The position numbers and the translations under genes are program-made. Below, one piece after another: positions 46,873-58,900 of a DNA stretch of 64,000 bases (position 1 is its first letter; every line of letters begins with the position of its first letter). Location of the stretch: the NCBI RefSeq assembly GCF_040436345.1, contig NC_133216.1:16237610-16301609 (forward strand), given 5' to 3'. Source of the DNA: Pagrus major (Eukaryota; Chordata; Actinopteri; Spariformes; Sparidae). A model generated the notes under the pieces. That model saw only the letters and a list, made by a program, of their open reading frames with translations, did not search any database and was not told where the DNA came from.

Positions 46873-48794
46873 AACAATGTTGTATAACATAAAAATGGAG
46901 GCTTTTTGGGTCAGTAGCAAAGCTGGAGTCACTGTAATATGAACCAGATTGCTACTTTAAAAAAAAAAAAATTAAAGGAATAGTTCAACATTTTGGGAAA
47001 TACGCTCATTTGCTGTCTTCGATGAAAAGATCAATGCCACTGTCATGTTTGCACCATAAATACATAAATACATACAGCAGCTATTTAGCTTAGCTGAGCA
47101 CAACGACTGGTAACACAAGAAAACAGCTAGCCTTGCTCTGTCCAGCACCTCCAAAGCTCACTAATTAAAGGTGCACTATGTAGTTTTTGTGGAATACATT
47201 TTTATTAGTACAAAAAGATCTTCATTGACTTTAACAATCTTAATAAACAAACTCTTCATTTTCATGACTGAATAAACAAACCGACCTTAACAGCACAGTT
47301 TCATAATGTTTTACTTTGCTTATATGTGGTGGACCCTGCCACCTTTCTAGCTTCAAACAGTGTTCTGTGGACCTTTTTTTTCTCTGAGAACAACTTGTTT
47401 TTTTTAAAATCTGTACAAACAACGATATATTCAAGTCAAATCAAGTCAATTTTATGTTTATAGTACAGTGACCAGATGTCCTGGTTTGTCCGGGACTGTC
47501 CCAGATTCAAGCTGGGTGACCCAAGTCCAGACAAAAATCTTTTTAGAAATATCCCAGTCTTCAAAATTCCCCACCAAAATTGTCCAGTTTTTTTTCTATA
47601 TATATATTTTTTTTAACCACAATTTTTCTTACAAAGACATTTATCATATCCTGTCCCACTCATTGTTAGCTAACCCAATATGTGTCAGTCAATCATTGTG
47701 TCGTTGTCAAGGCTTTTGCTAGCCGATGAGTCATCCTGCGACTCATTCTGACAGAACCTGTCAGTATGCTAACAGTTAGCTGTAATGCCAAAAATAAAGT
47801 CGGTCTTTTCTGAAGAGCTCCATGAGACTTCGCCCTTCCTTCGTAAGTAACAAAAAAGCTGCTTTCACGGTGTCCATGGTTTTGAGTGGTGCGCTCGACT
47901 GGTGTGCCAAGAAAACGCCTGTAGTGCCTGTATACATGAACATGTGGTACACTTAAGTGAATAGCACGAAAGTACAAATCAGACACTTGCCAAATGCTAT
48001 ACAATCTGTACAGCCTCTATCCTTCGATCCATAAGGCAACCAGCAGAGACCCCAGGAAGTTACGGGTCCCAGCCAAGGACTAGTCATGTACATAACTGCT
48101 GTAAAACTGACGTTGATGTTGATAATTCTTTGCCAGAAAGTGAAAAAGCGTATTTCCTAAAATGATAAGGTTGTGCTTGTGAATTCGGTAATGTAAAACT
48201 AAAGCAGCATAAACAATGTAAGGAATAAGTTTGAAATGAAATTCTTAATTTTTGTTTCCTGTGAAATTACACAGTGTCATCATGATATTATTGGTCTTTT
48301 TTTGTGGCAACAATCATATGGGGAAATTTTCATTTGGTGGCCTCAGGGGAAAAAAGGCTGAGAATAAGACTGGTTTGAGCCTGCACATACATGTAGTAAT
48401 CACAAGCAAAAGTGACACTGCTGCGTGGTTGCAAACATGCCATTGTGCCTGTGGGGACTGATCTAATTAAATTTAGTTTGGAGCCTTGAAAGAACTTACA
48501 GTAACCCAAGTGGTCTGAGCGGTTAAAACAGTGGCAGTATTACAGGTTTCCTGCTGTGAGAAGGAGGCAAGTGGAAAACAAATCCAAGTCAATCAACAAG
48601 GTGTCATTTAAACTTTTCACCTGGAGTAACACTACAAATTATCAGTTGTGCAATTTGTTTCTCATGGGTGGGGTCACACGCATGCATGCACACGCCCATC
48701 AAAACCACTTGCTAACATGAAGGTGTGTCTTTTGTTCAATGAGGCACAGAAGAAAAAAACTGAAAATATGTCATTAGGCGGGAAGAAGAAGTAA
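38989..48794 (+). CDS. pde9a: High-affinity cGMP-specific 3',5'-cyclic phosphodiesterase 9A, 18 coding exons
   Basis: Exons: 38989-39057, 40978-41048, 42183-42260, 42466-42509, 42621-42675, 42916-42986, 43100-43187, 43276-43357, 43657-43731, 43821-43907, 44074-44178, 44309-44391, 44656-44812, 45857-45970, 46231-46335, 46486-46614, 46703-46798, 48744-48794; 1560 nt, 519 residues. It hydrolyses cGMP to 5'-GMP. The start [20 protein letters not shown] is Ser-rich as in human. The N-terminal half has a coiled-coil-like stretch (about 130-159). The catalytic domain keeps HNFRH (His253, His257), [10 protein letters not shown] (His293, Asp294), CCDISNE (Asp403) and TAQIGFIKF (Gln454). These are the metal-binding, general-acid and purine-gripping residues, each one position beyond the human PDE9A2 numbering I recall (252, 256, 292, 293, 402, 453). 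The active site is intact and the C-terminus is short and Lys-rich. Human forms range up to 593 residues, so other 5' exons may exist. Confidence 0.95.
39489..39858. mobile_element. Inverted-repeat element in pde9a intron 1
   Basis: The left end is AAAGGGGCTCTATG and the reverse complement of the right end is TTAAAGGGGCTCTGTGG. About 370 bp with no coding capacity. Confidence 0.65.
41708..41864. mobile_element. Near-perfect foldback element in pde9a intron 2
   Basis: Arms of about 49 bp with only a few mismatches (AAGGTCCTATTTGTAAGAAA against AAGGTCCTAGTTGTAAGAAA) surround a loop of about 60 bp. The transcript here would form a long hairpin. Relatives lie at 43431-43619 and 61660-62125. Confidence 0.8.
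43431..43619. mobile_element. Foldback element, second copy, in pde9a intron 8
   Basis: Begins AAGGTCCTAATTGTAAGAG and ends CAACTGTCTTACAAATTGG, with inverted GAGTCTCATT / GGAATGAGAATC arms. It ends 37 bp before the exon 9 start at 43657, close to the likely branch point. Confidence 0.7.
44856..45748. mobile_element. Inverted-repeat element of about 890 bp in pde9a intron 13
   Basis: The left end is TAAAGGGACAGTTCACCCCA and the reverse complement of the right end is TAAAGGGACAGTTCCCCCCA, continuing into shared CAAAATCAAAA and ATACATAT words. The body has no recognisable transposase. Confidence 0.75.
46816..46872. repeat. (TCTA)n microsatellite in pde9a intron 17
   Basis: About 14 TCTA units starting 18 bp after the exon 17 donor at 46798. 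Confidence 0.95.
46972..47160. repeat. Fish interspersed repeat in pde9a intron 17
   Basis: Contains GGAATAGTTCAACATTTTGG, GGAAATACGCTCATTTGCT, TAGCTTAGCTGAGCACAACG and CACCTCCAAAGCTCACTAAT, the word order of a very common fish repeat that I recognise from memory. Confidence 0.65.
47165..47408. mobile_element. Inverted-repeat element, copy 3, truncated
   Basis: Starts TTAAAGGTGCACTATGTAGT and shares GGTGGACCCTGCCACCTTTC and CTTCAAACAGTGTTCTG with copy 2 at 24327. The right end is lost in a T/A run. It abuts the previous repeat. Confidence 0.7.
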
Positions 48795-49273
48795 GCTGTG
48801 CAGTGAGTGAGTGCAGTGATATCTGTGTAAGTAAAAGCAACGGACTCCTTGGTTGTGTTTTAGTGTTAGTGTCATGAGTGCGCTCTGTCTCTGCCTCTCT
48901 CTGGCCTCTCCACAGCAACTCTCCTCTACACTGAACTCTCTCTACAAAAGCCAGGCCTTTGTGAATGTGCAGCACTTTCATCACTTTGGATTCACCTTTT
49001 AAGTTAACACCAAGGAGTTCATATCAAGTTTCTCACGAAAAGGAAACCCAAAAGGGTAATCCTGTTTAGTAGGCTCAAGATAAATTGGTTCAACAAGAGA
49101 AATTCTTGGCAAGTGTAAAGGCCTCAGTTGTTTCAAAGTTAAACAGCTTACAAAGAAGAAAAATTCAACAGCTCATTCAAGAACCCCTTTAAAAAATCCT
49201 AAAGTTAAAGGTCCCATATTATGCTCACTTTCAGGTTTTATTCTGGGTGTCTGCCAGAAAATGTTTACATGCT

Positions 49274-49496
49274 TTAAAGAGGTCATATTATGCTTTTTGT
49301 TTTTTTTGCCTTTCCTTTATTGTGTTATTTAGCATTTTTGTGAATGTTAAAGGCATGCAAAGTAAAAAAGCCCAAAGACAACACCGAAGGGAGTTACTCT
49401 CTCCCACAGAAAACACTGCTCCTGCACTGCCTGAAATGCCTGGTTTGGAGTCAAGCCTTGTGTTCCTCACTAAGGAACAGGCGTTATAACATATAC

Positions 49497-49579
<83 letters not shown>

Positions 49580-49974
49580 CATAAATATATATATATATAT
49601 ATATATACATATATATTATAAAATATATACACTACAGTCAGTCAGCAGACATACAGTTGCTACTGCTGTAGCGGTGTTATTTTAGATCACACTACCTTGC
49701 TCGGCATGACCCGCCCTACACTGCCTCTGACTGGCTACATCCTGCAAGTTAAGTAATGCACACGTGTAACTCTCAGCAAAGATTGAACAGAGGCGAGATG
49801 TCTCACTCCCCAGCTAAAATGGAGCGTTCAAGACACAGTGTGAAAAAGGTGCGTTAAAAGGTACCATATGAGAAAAATAATGTTTTTTGAAAATGAAAGT
49901 ATGTAAACCTTTTCTACCAGGACCCCCAAAATAAAAGTATGAACCTGAAAATTAGCATAATATGACATCTTTAA
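49274..49974. mobile_element. Inner inverted-repeat element nested in the 49205-50389 element
   Basis: The left end is TTAAAGAGGTCATATTATGC and the reverse complement of the right end is TTAAAGATGTCATATTATGC, one mismatch in 20. It contains a long (AT)n tract. Confidence 0.75.
49495..49620. repeat. (AT)n microsatellite
   Basis: Over 100 bp of almost pure AT/TA with short interruptions (TATATATTTATATATATACA). Confidence 0.95.
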
Positions 49975-51701
49975 TATAAAAAAAACACATTATTTTTCTC
50001 TGTCCATTGCTCCAACACTTCTGTCACCCTCAAACTTAATAGCTTAAGGTTTTTGAACGTGTTTTCTCAAATTTTGAACTAATTATTCAAGCTAAGTTTT
50101 AAGGCAGCAATTAAATTTATATTTTTTTATGTTGAAACAGCCCAAAATTATTTACAGTGAGCTTTCCTGGTGTTTTTGCAACCACGGCAGTGCTGTGCAG
50201 ATGTGACATCACAACCTTACAGAAGTCCTGACGGCTCATTTGAAGGCAATTTTCTGAATATATGTTGTTTGTATTTTCTGTGGATTGAGTGCTTTGTATG
50301 ATTTCACAGTGTTTTTTACAGCACCTACACCTGTTTAATAATTAAAAAAGAAGATGGAAATCTCACTTGCTATAATATGGGACCTTTAATATTAGGACAG
50401 AAATAATTAATTAAAGCAAGCACAATTCGCAAGTACAAACATTCAAATTTTTTTATATTTTAGCTTTATTCCTTATATATGACTTAGTATGACATTATTC
50501 TGTGGTCATGGCTAAAAACAAAGTGCTGAAATTGTCGCTTGTTCGTTTCCCTCTTAAACTTCTGTTACCTTTTGTTTTTTACAGTGAAGAGATACAACAT
50601 TTTCTGCACATGAACTATAACCTTTTCTCTGCCTATCAAGTTTTGACTTCCCAAATAGGGAAGCCAATCCTCACTCACAGCTCAATAGCCTTTATCTGTG
50701 GTTATGCTTTTGGTGGTCAGGCGTCATTTGTGCTGATCTAGGCACAGCTCTTAGTCAATGAATTGCGTTTTAAACCTAGTTTTAGTCTTTTCGTCCTTAA
50801 CATGCCGCAGTTTCTCTGCCTGATCCAAGCCCTTACTTTCTTTCAGGAGCCTTCGTTTGTATTCAAATTGAAGAAAGACTTCAAAAAAAGTGACTGAGGC
50901 CTCAGTGAAGACGTTCTGCGCTGCATTCAGGAGATGACAGATGGAGAGAAAAGAGACTGCTCGGCTACATACTGAACTAAACTTAGGCATCATGGTGGCA
51001 TGTCTTGAACTTTGACTTAGACTTTTGCACTGGATGTAACAGAGAGGGACCTGGTGAACTTATATATATATTTATGGTGTTTATGTTGTTCTCCCTACTT
51101 TTTTTTAAATATCCTAGTGCCGTGAGAGTATAAAGGACCAGTTTCTCCAAAAAACATACTAAAACGATTGATAACCATGCATTATAAAAAATGGCTGCAG
51201 AATAGATCTCATGGACAAAAGGTGCAGTAAAATATTTACCGCAAACTGCAAATGATTGTTTATTCTATCCCAATTTTTCCAGTAGAAACATAAAATGCAC
51301 CAAACTGGGATGTTTTCACCTCACTGTAGCAATAAGATTTTGATTGATATGGTCCACTGGGTGTTTTCCAAAGAAGACTGCAGCTTTGCACCTTTATTTT
51401 TTTGTTCACACACAAAGATCAGTTTATTAATCCATCACAAGTCAACGTGTATTCTCTTACCTTCTACACCTTTTAACAAAAGAGAGCCAAGTAGTGGCAT
51501 ATATTGTCCAAGGTGTCACACAATTTGTTCTGTAAAAAGGATTTAATATCTCACAATACATGTAAAACAGTGATTTATATGTCTGTTCAGTCTTTATACA
51601 TAAAGGTTATACAACACACATTTCAGTGTCTTCTTTCTTATAAGGGCAACTGTGTTTCCACATTAGGTCAACTCCAGTCCCTTTACGAAATATAATGGAT
51701 T

Positions 51702-52225
51702 TTAAAGGAGACATGTAATGCTCATTTTCAGGTTCATAATTTAATTGTGGGTTACTACTAGCTTTAATGCTCAAAAAACACATCAGTTTTCTCATACTGT
51801 CCAGTGCTGCAGCACTGTATTCCCCCTCTGTCTGAAATGCTCTGTTTTAGCTCCTGTCTCTTTAAGGCCCCTCCTCCCAAAAACCCAGTCTGCATTGATT
51901 GGTTAGCTCACAGAAGCCTGAGCCAGCACTGCTCACCATGTCTCCGGGTGTGTTTTCAGAGTTAGTTTCACTTCTACTGTGAATATAGGCATACATTATG
52001 CAAATGTGTGACATGGTGAAGTAGTGTGATGTCACAAAGTCACAGAATATAAAGGCAGGGCTACTAAGAAGGCGTTTCAGGAGCAGTGTTTTCTGTAGGA
52101 GAAAGGAGCTCCTGTTAGTGCGGACGTGGGCTTTTTCACTTTGAAGACTTTTTATATGCACAAGAACCTAGAATAATACACTGAAGGAAAGGAAAAAACA
52201 AAAAAGCATAACAGGTCTCCTTTAA
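51702..52225. mobile_element. Inverted-repeat element, 524 bp
   Basis: The left end is TTAAAGGAGACATGTAATGC and the reverse complement of the right end is TTAAAGGAGACCTGTTATGC. The interior has CTCCTCCCAAAAACCCAGTC and GCATTGATTGGTTAGCTCA, words common in fish elements of this type. No coding capacity. Confidence 0.75.
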
Positions 52226-55200
52226 AACAACATATTGTGGCCGGGAGGAAAGTTAAAGATGCACTTATATGATCAGTTATAGTCAATGTGCCTGAAGAGG
52301 ACCTTACAATGATCACACAGAGTGAAGCAAGTTCTCGTTGAGCTGAGTTGAAAACTGGCCTGCTGACGTCAGTAACCAAAGGATTCAATTATCTAATAAC
52401 ATAATAAATTATAATACAACTGGTGGGCATAAATAACCCCACATCCGAGCTCCTCCACATGACTTGTTACACATTACTGCAAATAAACATGAAAGATCCT
52501 TCCCAACCTTGGAAATAGTAGTTTCATGAAACAATAACACCTACAGTAGCTTTTTCCTGGATCTTTCAGCCGTATTGCATTTCATCTTCATCAGTTTGCT
52601 CAGTTGTCATGGAGATGGATCGGTTGCCATGCAAGCTCAGTCACTGTTATGACTTCATCCATTTTTACTTTCAGGGCTCCTCATCCTTTTTGAAAAACTC
52701 ATAGCAGCTACTGAGCTTGCTTGTAAATGGATCCATCTTCATAAAATAAAGTGAGCTCTAGTCACTGATGAAGACCATGTGATACAAATCCAGAAAAAAC
52801 GGCAATAGTGTTGCACAGAGACCATAACACATCACAGCAAGTGTCACAGCATTACTTTCTGATGCATCATCTGATGGGTTTTTTTCGCAGCAGTTATAGT
52901 GACAGATGACCGGTGGTTTTAACATTGTTGGAAACATTTGGGATAACATAATAACACAACTCATCTATACTCTGATATATAACTAAGGTCTATTCGTTTT
53001 GAGACAAAAATGTTACATATATCTTTAAAAACATAACAATGACACATAATTTAAAGCCTCACGTAAATAGGAGATGTGGCTGTATGGGTAAATTGGATGT
53101 AACACAACAACACAACATACTCAAAACTTTTCTCTTTTGACAACACAGACTGATGCTTAATTTGACTCCATGTTTAAGGCCGCATGACCTTTCCATCATA
53201 AATCGTTGTGCATACATTCCAGTCATGCATGCTTATCTGCCCATCATTTGATTGAAACTCATTTCATTGGCATATTTTAGACTCGAGGGCTTAAATACAG
53301 TCGACATGTGTTGAAATATGACTAGTTATGCAGTTGTGTACCACCCAAAGGTGCCACTTATCTCAACCTGTGCCACGCCTCTTTCACTCCACAGCTTCCC
53401 TTTGAGCCATATCAGATCTGGGTGTTTTTTTTCCTCCAGCTACTCCGTACTGTTTTTATTACTACGGGGATTTTTGTGATATGTTGCCAATTTCTCCAGA
53501 GCAAGTGTTGCCTCACCTGCTGGCCTCATATTACACACAGAATACCACCTACTCAGCTCTGATGAAATCACATTGATAATACAGAGTAAAGCACAGCATG
53601 CATCACAAAAGGCCCTACGCAGACTAAATCTCACTTTTTATTCACATGTCATTGTCTTTTGTTGTGCATACTACTGCAACCCTACTTATAAGTTGATGAT
53701 CTCAAAGCAATAAAAAAACAGTAGACCACCAGTCTTATTGTTGCAGCCGAGAGAGAGAAAGTGAGTAAACACATCTTAGTACGAGTGTTGTTTGAATGAA
53801 TGTAATTACCCATCACCTCCTCCACATAGCGTGACAGAGTGTATTGACATTAGCCTGCAGGAATGCTCTGATGAAACAACACACTGTCTTATCATAAAAT
53901 GATCCCGGCGCTCTGCTGCATGGCCGATGATAAAAGCACTGCAACTCGTAAATTAAAGGAGCTTCTTTGCGACAGGCTGAGACAATGTGCCCTAATTTTA
54001 ATATATATTAGTGCTTCTTGCTTGTTTATGAGAACTAAATGCAGAAGGTTTGTTGAGGTTCTTGGTTCTATCTTCTCTGTAAGTGAATAAGAACACGGTG
54101 CACGCATGGACGCTCATAACCTCTTCCCCTCTCCACATCAAAAGACGACGCTGCCTTGTGACTCAGTAGACTGTTAAATGTTTTCATGAGTGCAATGCTA
54201 ATTAAAGTAACTGATAGCCGCAACCCTTTAGTCGCTCGCTTTGCCTTGAGGCTGGGAGTCACATCATGGTTAACTGCCACAAAACTTCAATGGGCCTGTT
54301 TCTCGACGTGAAAGTGAATACTGTACCTACTACAAAAGCAAAAGCTTGGTGGTGGTTAAACGAGCAAGTGGTTTTCACTGGGCTTGCACGATATCGAACG
54401 TTAGCATGCAAAGGAAGGTGTGGCACTTTTTCAGGGACATTTGATCCGGGATTTGGTACATGATCCATGCAAACATTAATTCAAGGTAGCAGTGGTGTCA
54501 TTTAGTTACAGTGACATACGTGCATAGGTAGGTGATGACTTTTGACAGTCAGCAAAGTCGGGCCAGTTGCTAGTGGCACACAGTGACAGTGCACATTCTG
54601 CCTGGGGAGCTCCGAACAGTTCTTTGGTGTCCTTGCTAGTTAAAGTGGTAGTCCTGTGATTTGGTACAGCACTTCCATAATGCTGGGAGACTCACAAGAA
54701 ACGTATAAAAGTAAATCAGTCAAAGTTTGAGCACAAGAGGCCGAAATAAGATGACTTTTATTCCCAGAGCCAAGATCGTTTGGAAGGCAGAGCCACAGAA
54801 AACACTATTCAACTGTTTTAATTGTTCAACTGGGTTATAGTTTTGTTTTAAATTATTCTGAAGGCATTCATCAAGATTGAAACCTACCACTTTGGGGCGA
54901 TAAATTTAGAAATGTTCAAATCCAAAGTGGCTTTAATTGTCATTATTTCTTATATTCCCTTTATTTTCTCCTGTTGTCCAATGAGGGCTGTGTTAATTTA
55001 CTTTCCGTTCTTCGTTTTCTTCAAGTTGGCACAGATTGAATTGAGAGTTATTAATGTTTTTCTTTATTTAATGAATTATTAATACTTACAATCCTTTTTA
55101 GATCTCTGCATCCTTATCAGAGGCTGTCAAAGGTTAGAAGCATCGTCATTCGCACTGATGCAAATTCTCTACACTGCACAGGTACCAAACACAGCTTCAA

Positions 55201-55835
55201 CTGAGCTCTGAATCATGGATCACAGATCTCCACTGGTGGTCTAAAATCCTGATCCTGAGCTGGGGGGAAAGTTTTAAAACTTGAGAAAGAGAAATGTAAT
55301 TTGATCCTCAAAGTTTTCCAGCAGCTTATCAGGTCAAGAGCTTGTGTGAAAGACGTATACAGGAATGTTGATCAGAATTGATAAAATATTCCGTTTGCAA
55401 AGCAGCACAGAGAGGAGAGAAACAGCACGAGCTGTTTGTTGTGTCTGCAGTGGTACTGCCCTCTAAATGTTTTTGCTGTGAGATGAGCCTGTTTTGACTT
55501 GACCGCAGTATAATCAGTCAGTCATATGTCAAAGGGAGTAGAGAGGAAAAGTGCTTAAATTGAAACCCTTTCTCTCATTTGTTATATAATCTCAAAGGCA
55601 TCTTGGGACGATCTCTGAAAAGCTCTTTTGCTGTAACTTCATGCGAGTTTTGCAAAATCCTCATTAAATGAGATAGATTTACAGGTGTAGTTAAGACCTT
55701 TGGCGGCCACTGAGGAAAATGTAACTTTCTATTTCCTCCGTTCCTCCCATGTTTTCTCCTTTTCTCATTCACTGCTTTCCCAGGTCGGAACTCACCGTGG
55801 AGAATTCCTCCCAGCATGTGCTGAGGTAAAAGGGC

Positions 55836-55940
<105 letters not shown>

Positions 55941-58900
55941 CAGGAAGCCGTGGATGATCCATGGCCTAGTTTCATGGGAACCTGGGCAAAATACAAAACA
56001 CATGTTGTGGAATAAATTCTAACTGCAGTACTACCTTTTTTACTACCTTACTGTCCATTAATCTGTTCTTCATAGAGTACTTCCAGCTTGTCTGACAGTT
56101 GTTTCACCAATCTAAACATGCTCACATGTTTAGAGTGTAGGATTCTCCGCCAAGTCTAAGTAAACACGTGCATTTATCTTCTGTCGCACCACGGATTAGA
56201 CTGTGGCGTTGGTCAGGGCAATGAGTCAGCCGCACAAGCCTTTTTCCCTGCTGACCAGACAACAGCGAAGCCCAGACCTGTTTCATGTGAGCAAACACGC
56301 ATCCAGACAAAGCCCCGCTTGTGGAAGAGGCAGTTAAATCATGAAGGATGTCCCATTCTCCCCTGACTCCCACATTCAAGAATGCCCGGCTCCTTGTGTG
56401 AGTGCTGGACTGTGAGGACACAAGCTAGATTTACTGAAGACAGTTACATCCCTGACAAGAATGGCAAGAAGTCAAAGGTCAGACGCGAGAGTTGACCCTA
56501 AATTCTGGTGCTGCATTTTTGTGTCAGTGACGACTTTGTGGCAGACGAAACAAAGAGTGGTGTTTGATGGTGTAAATCTGGGCACAAAAACAACTGTTTT
56601 TCTCTTCTTTCTCTTTTAAAAAAACACACCCACCATGGCAGTGACTGGCAAGTAACTGCATCTTGTAATGAACTCCCACCTCTCGCCTTTTCGGGAACAT
56701 CCTTCTTAATGGTTCTGGTCTTAGTTGTGAGAATAACCCAATCCAAAAACTCACAAGTTGCTTTAACAGCTACATTTTTTACAAGGGAGGAAGACCTCAC
56801 ACATTCAGCCACAGGACTCTGAGACACCTGCACTACATCCTGATAAAACAGGTCTTAAACTTAATGGTTCTGTAAAGTGCTATCAGCAGAATATGACTCA
56901 TTTAAGAGGGAAAGGGAAAAAAGAAATAGTCAATTCATTGTAATGCCATCAACAGCATCAACAGATTAAATGGAGGGATTACTCTAGAAAGATTTTTTTC
57001 AGGGGGCTCCCCTATATGCACATTTTGATATTTGGTAAATAAAGAAAATTACTTAAATGCCACATGATAATTATTACACTCATTACTTTAGTTAGGTATA
57101 TATTTTAGGGTATCTGTTCATATTTACGTTTTCATACAATATAATAAAGATTTAGACTGTAGAGTCTTTCAGATTTTTATATTTTTGTAATATTTTAATG
57201 TTGATTAACCATGTAAAAAGTATGTTAAAAATGTATATAAAGTAGCTAGCTCTCTTCCCATCTGTCTGGCCCCCCTAGTGGCAATAAGGCCCTAGGCATG
57301 ATAAATGGTACATGGTAATGGCACCACCGACAGCTGACGTGCAACACCCACGCTCCTCCATTTGTCAGAAAGTGTGTTACATCACCGTCCTCACCCTCCT
57401 TTTTCACATGCAGGTGAAATAAAAGGCACAAACCATATGAGGACACGAAATCACTGCCCATGCAGCACTTACATTGATCACACGCTCCACGGTGTGTTTG
57501 TAATTTGACTTACACATTTGTGTGCATCATCCATCATAATATCACATATCAACCTGACTCCCTACAGTTTGATCTCCAGGTCACAGCAGTTTGAACTATC
57601 AAAGGCAACATTGGCTTAAGTAAATATTGAAGTTATCTGATTTCCAAAGAGCTGTGTACACAGAGGCTGTCGCAGCTCGAGTATCCTTTTCCTGAATACC
57701 AGCATCGTTTAGTTGGTTTTCTCAGCTTTCTCAGCTGCCTCATGCAGGCTAGACCCCTATATTAGTTAGTTTTAGTGATGTGTGTTGTCAGAGAGTGGCT
57801 TTACAAAGCCTCCATGGTCTCTTCGTTTGTATTTGTCCTGAAATGTGTTCTTTTTTTCATCAGTATTACGCAAGAGGCTGAACTTTATACAGATTTTGTA
57901 CTTTGTGGCTGCAAAGGTCATTTGTGCTTTGGCAACAAGATGGACATAACAAATGTCCGCCTAATTTAATTTCCTTTTGATCAAACTAGATTTCTTTTCT
58001 GCCTGTCACATACAGTATGTTTGCATGCTTATTTATCTTCTTGGAGAGAAATAAGAACAGATTGGAGCTCAGTGGTTTGAAGTGAATATTAGAGGCATGC
58101 AAACAACAAAAAATTGAGACATGGAAGGATATTTGTTTTCCACAAGTTGTCACAGCTGTTGTGAAACTGTGGGGCATATTTTCTTCCGCTTAAACTTTGC
58201 ACAACAAAATACTGTAAAATGCTGCAGTCACAGTCCCTGTGGTTGTTTCTCCATGCTTAAACATTCTGTACACGTTGAAACAGCAGCAATTATCCTATAT
58301 TTACTATTTAAAGTTAGTTTAATGAAACTCTGCACACATAAAAAGCAAAAGCATCACTGTCATAAAAGATAGGCTTAATGTTTGCCCTCATTTACAGTTT
58401 ACAGCCTTCCAAAAACAGACATTTTACTGGTTCGCTGTTTTTCTGGGAAGAGGCAGTTAAATTAATAGTTCCCCCAGTGGACTAGAGCAACAGAGAACCA
58501 GACATAGATTCAGCAACATAGTCGGGTCCATAATTACAAATATGTTGTATAGTAATTAATAGTCTCATGGGGTGCTGATTGGCTGAGTTTTGTATTTTTG
58601 TTGATCTGATTCATTTGTTCCAGACACATATCCTCAGTATGTCAGGAGAGAAGCAGTGAGCCCAGTCTGGCAGCTGACAGTCGGAAAAGCTAATCCCAGT
58701 GCATGAAAGAGGCCTGATAATTCACTGAGGGAGAGGCCCGCATCAGTTTGTTTACAGCGTGATAATCTGAAGCGGGCATCTTGATTGTGTGCTGGCAGAA
58801 CATCAGCGGCCATGCCGTGACTGCCGGGCCACACGGCAATTACACTGGCCTCTTATCTGTGTGAATAGCAGGCCTAATGACAGATGGACATATTGAGTAT

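Larger units (their letters stand above)
49205..50389. mobile_element. Outer inverted-repeat element, with a second one nested inside
   Basis: The left end is TTAAAGGTCCCATATTATGC and the reverse complement of the right end is TTAAAGGTCCCATATTATAG, nearly identical over about 19 bp. The body is non-coding and is interrupted by the element at 49274-49974. Confidence 0.75.

Noticed and set aside
49288..49685. Frames rich in Ile-Tyr over the AT tract
   Set aside because: Translation of an (AT)n microsatellite inside a MITE-like element.
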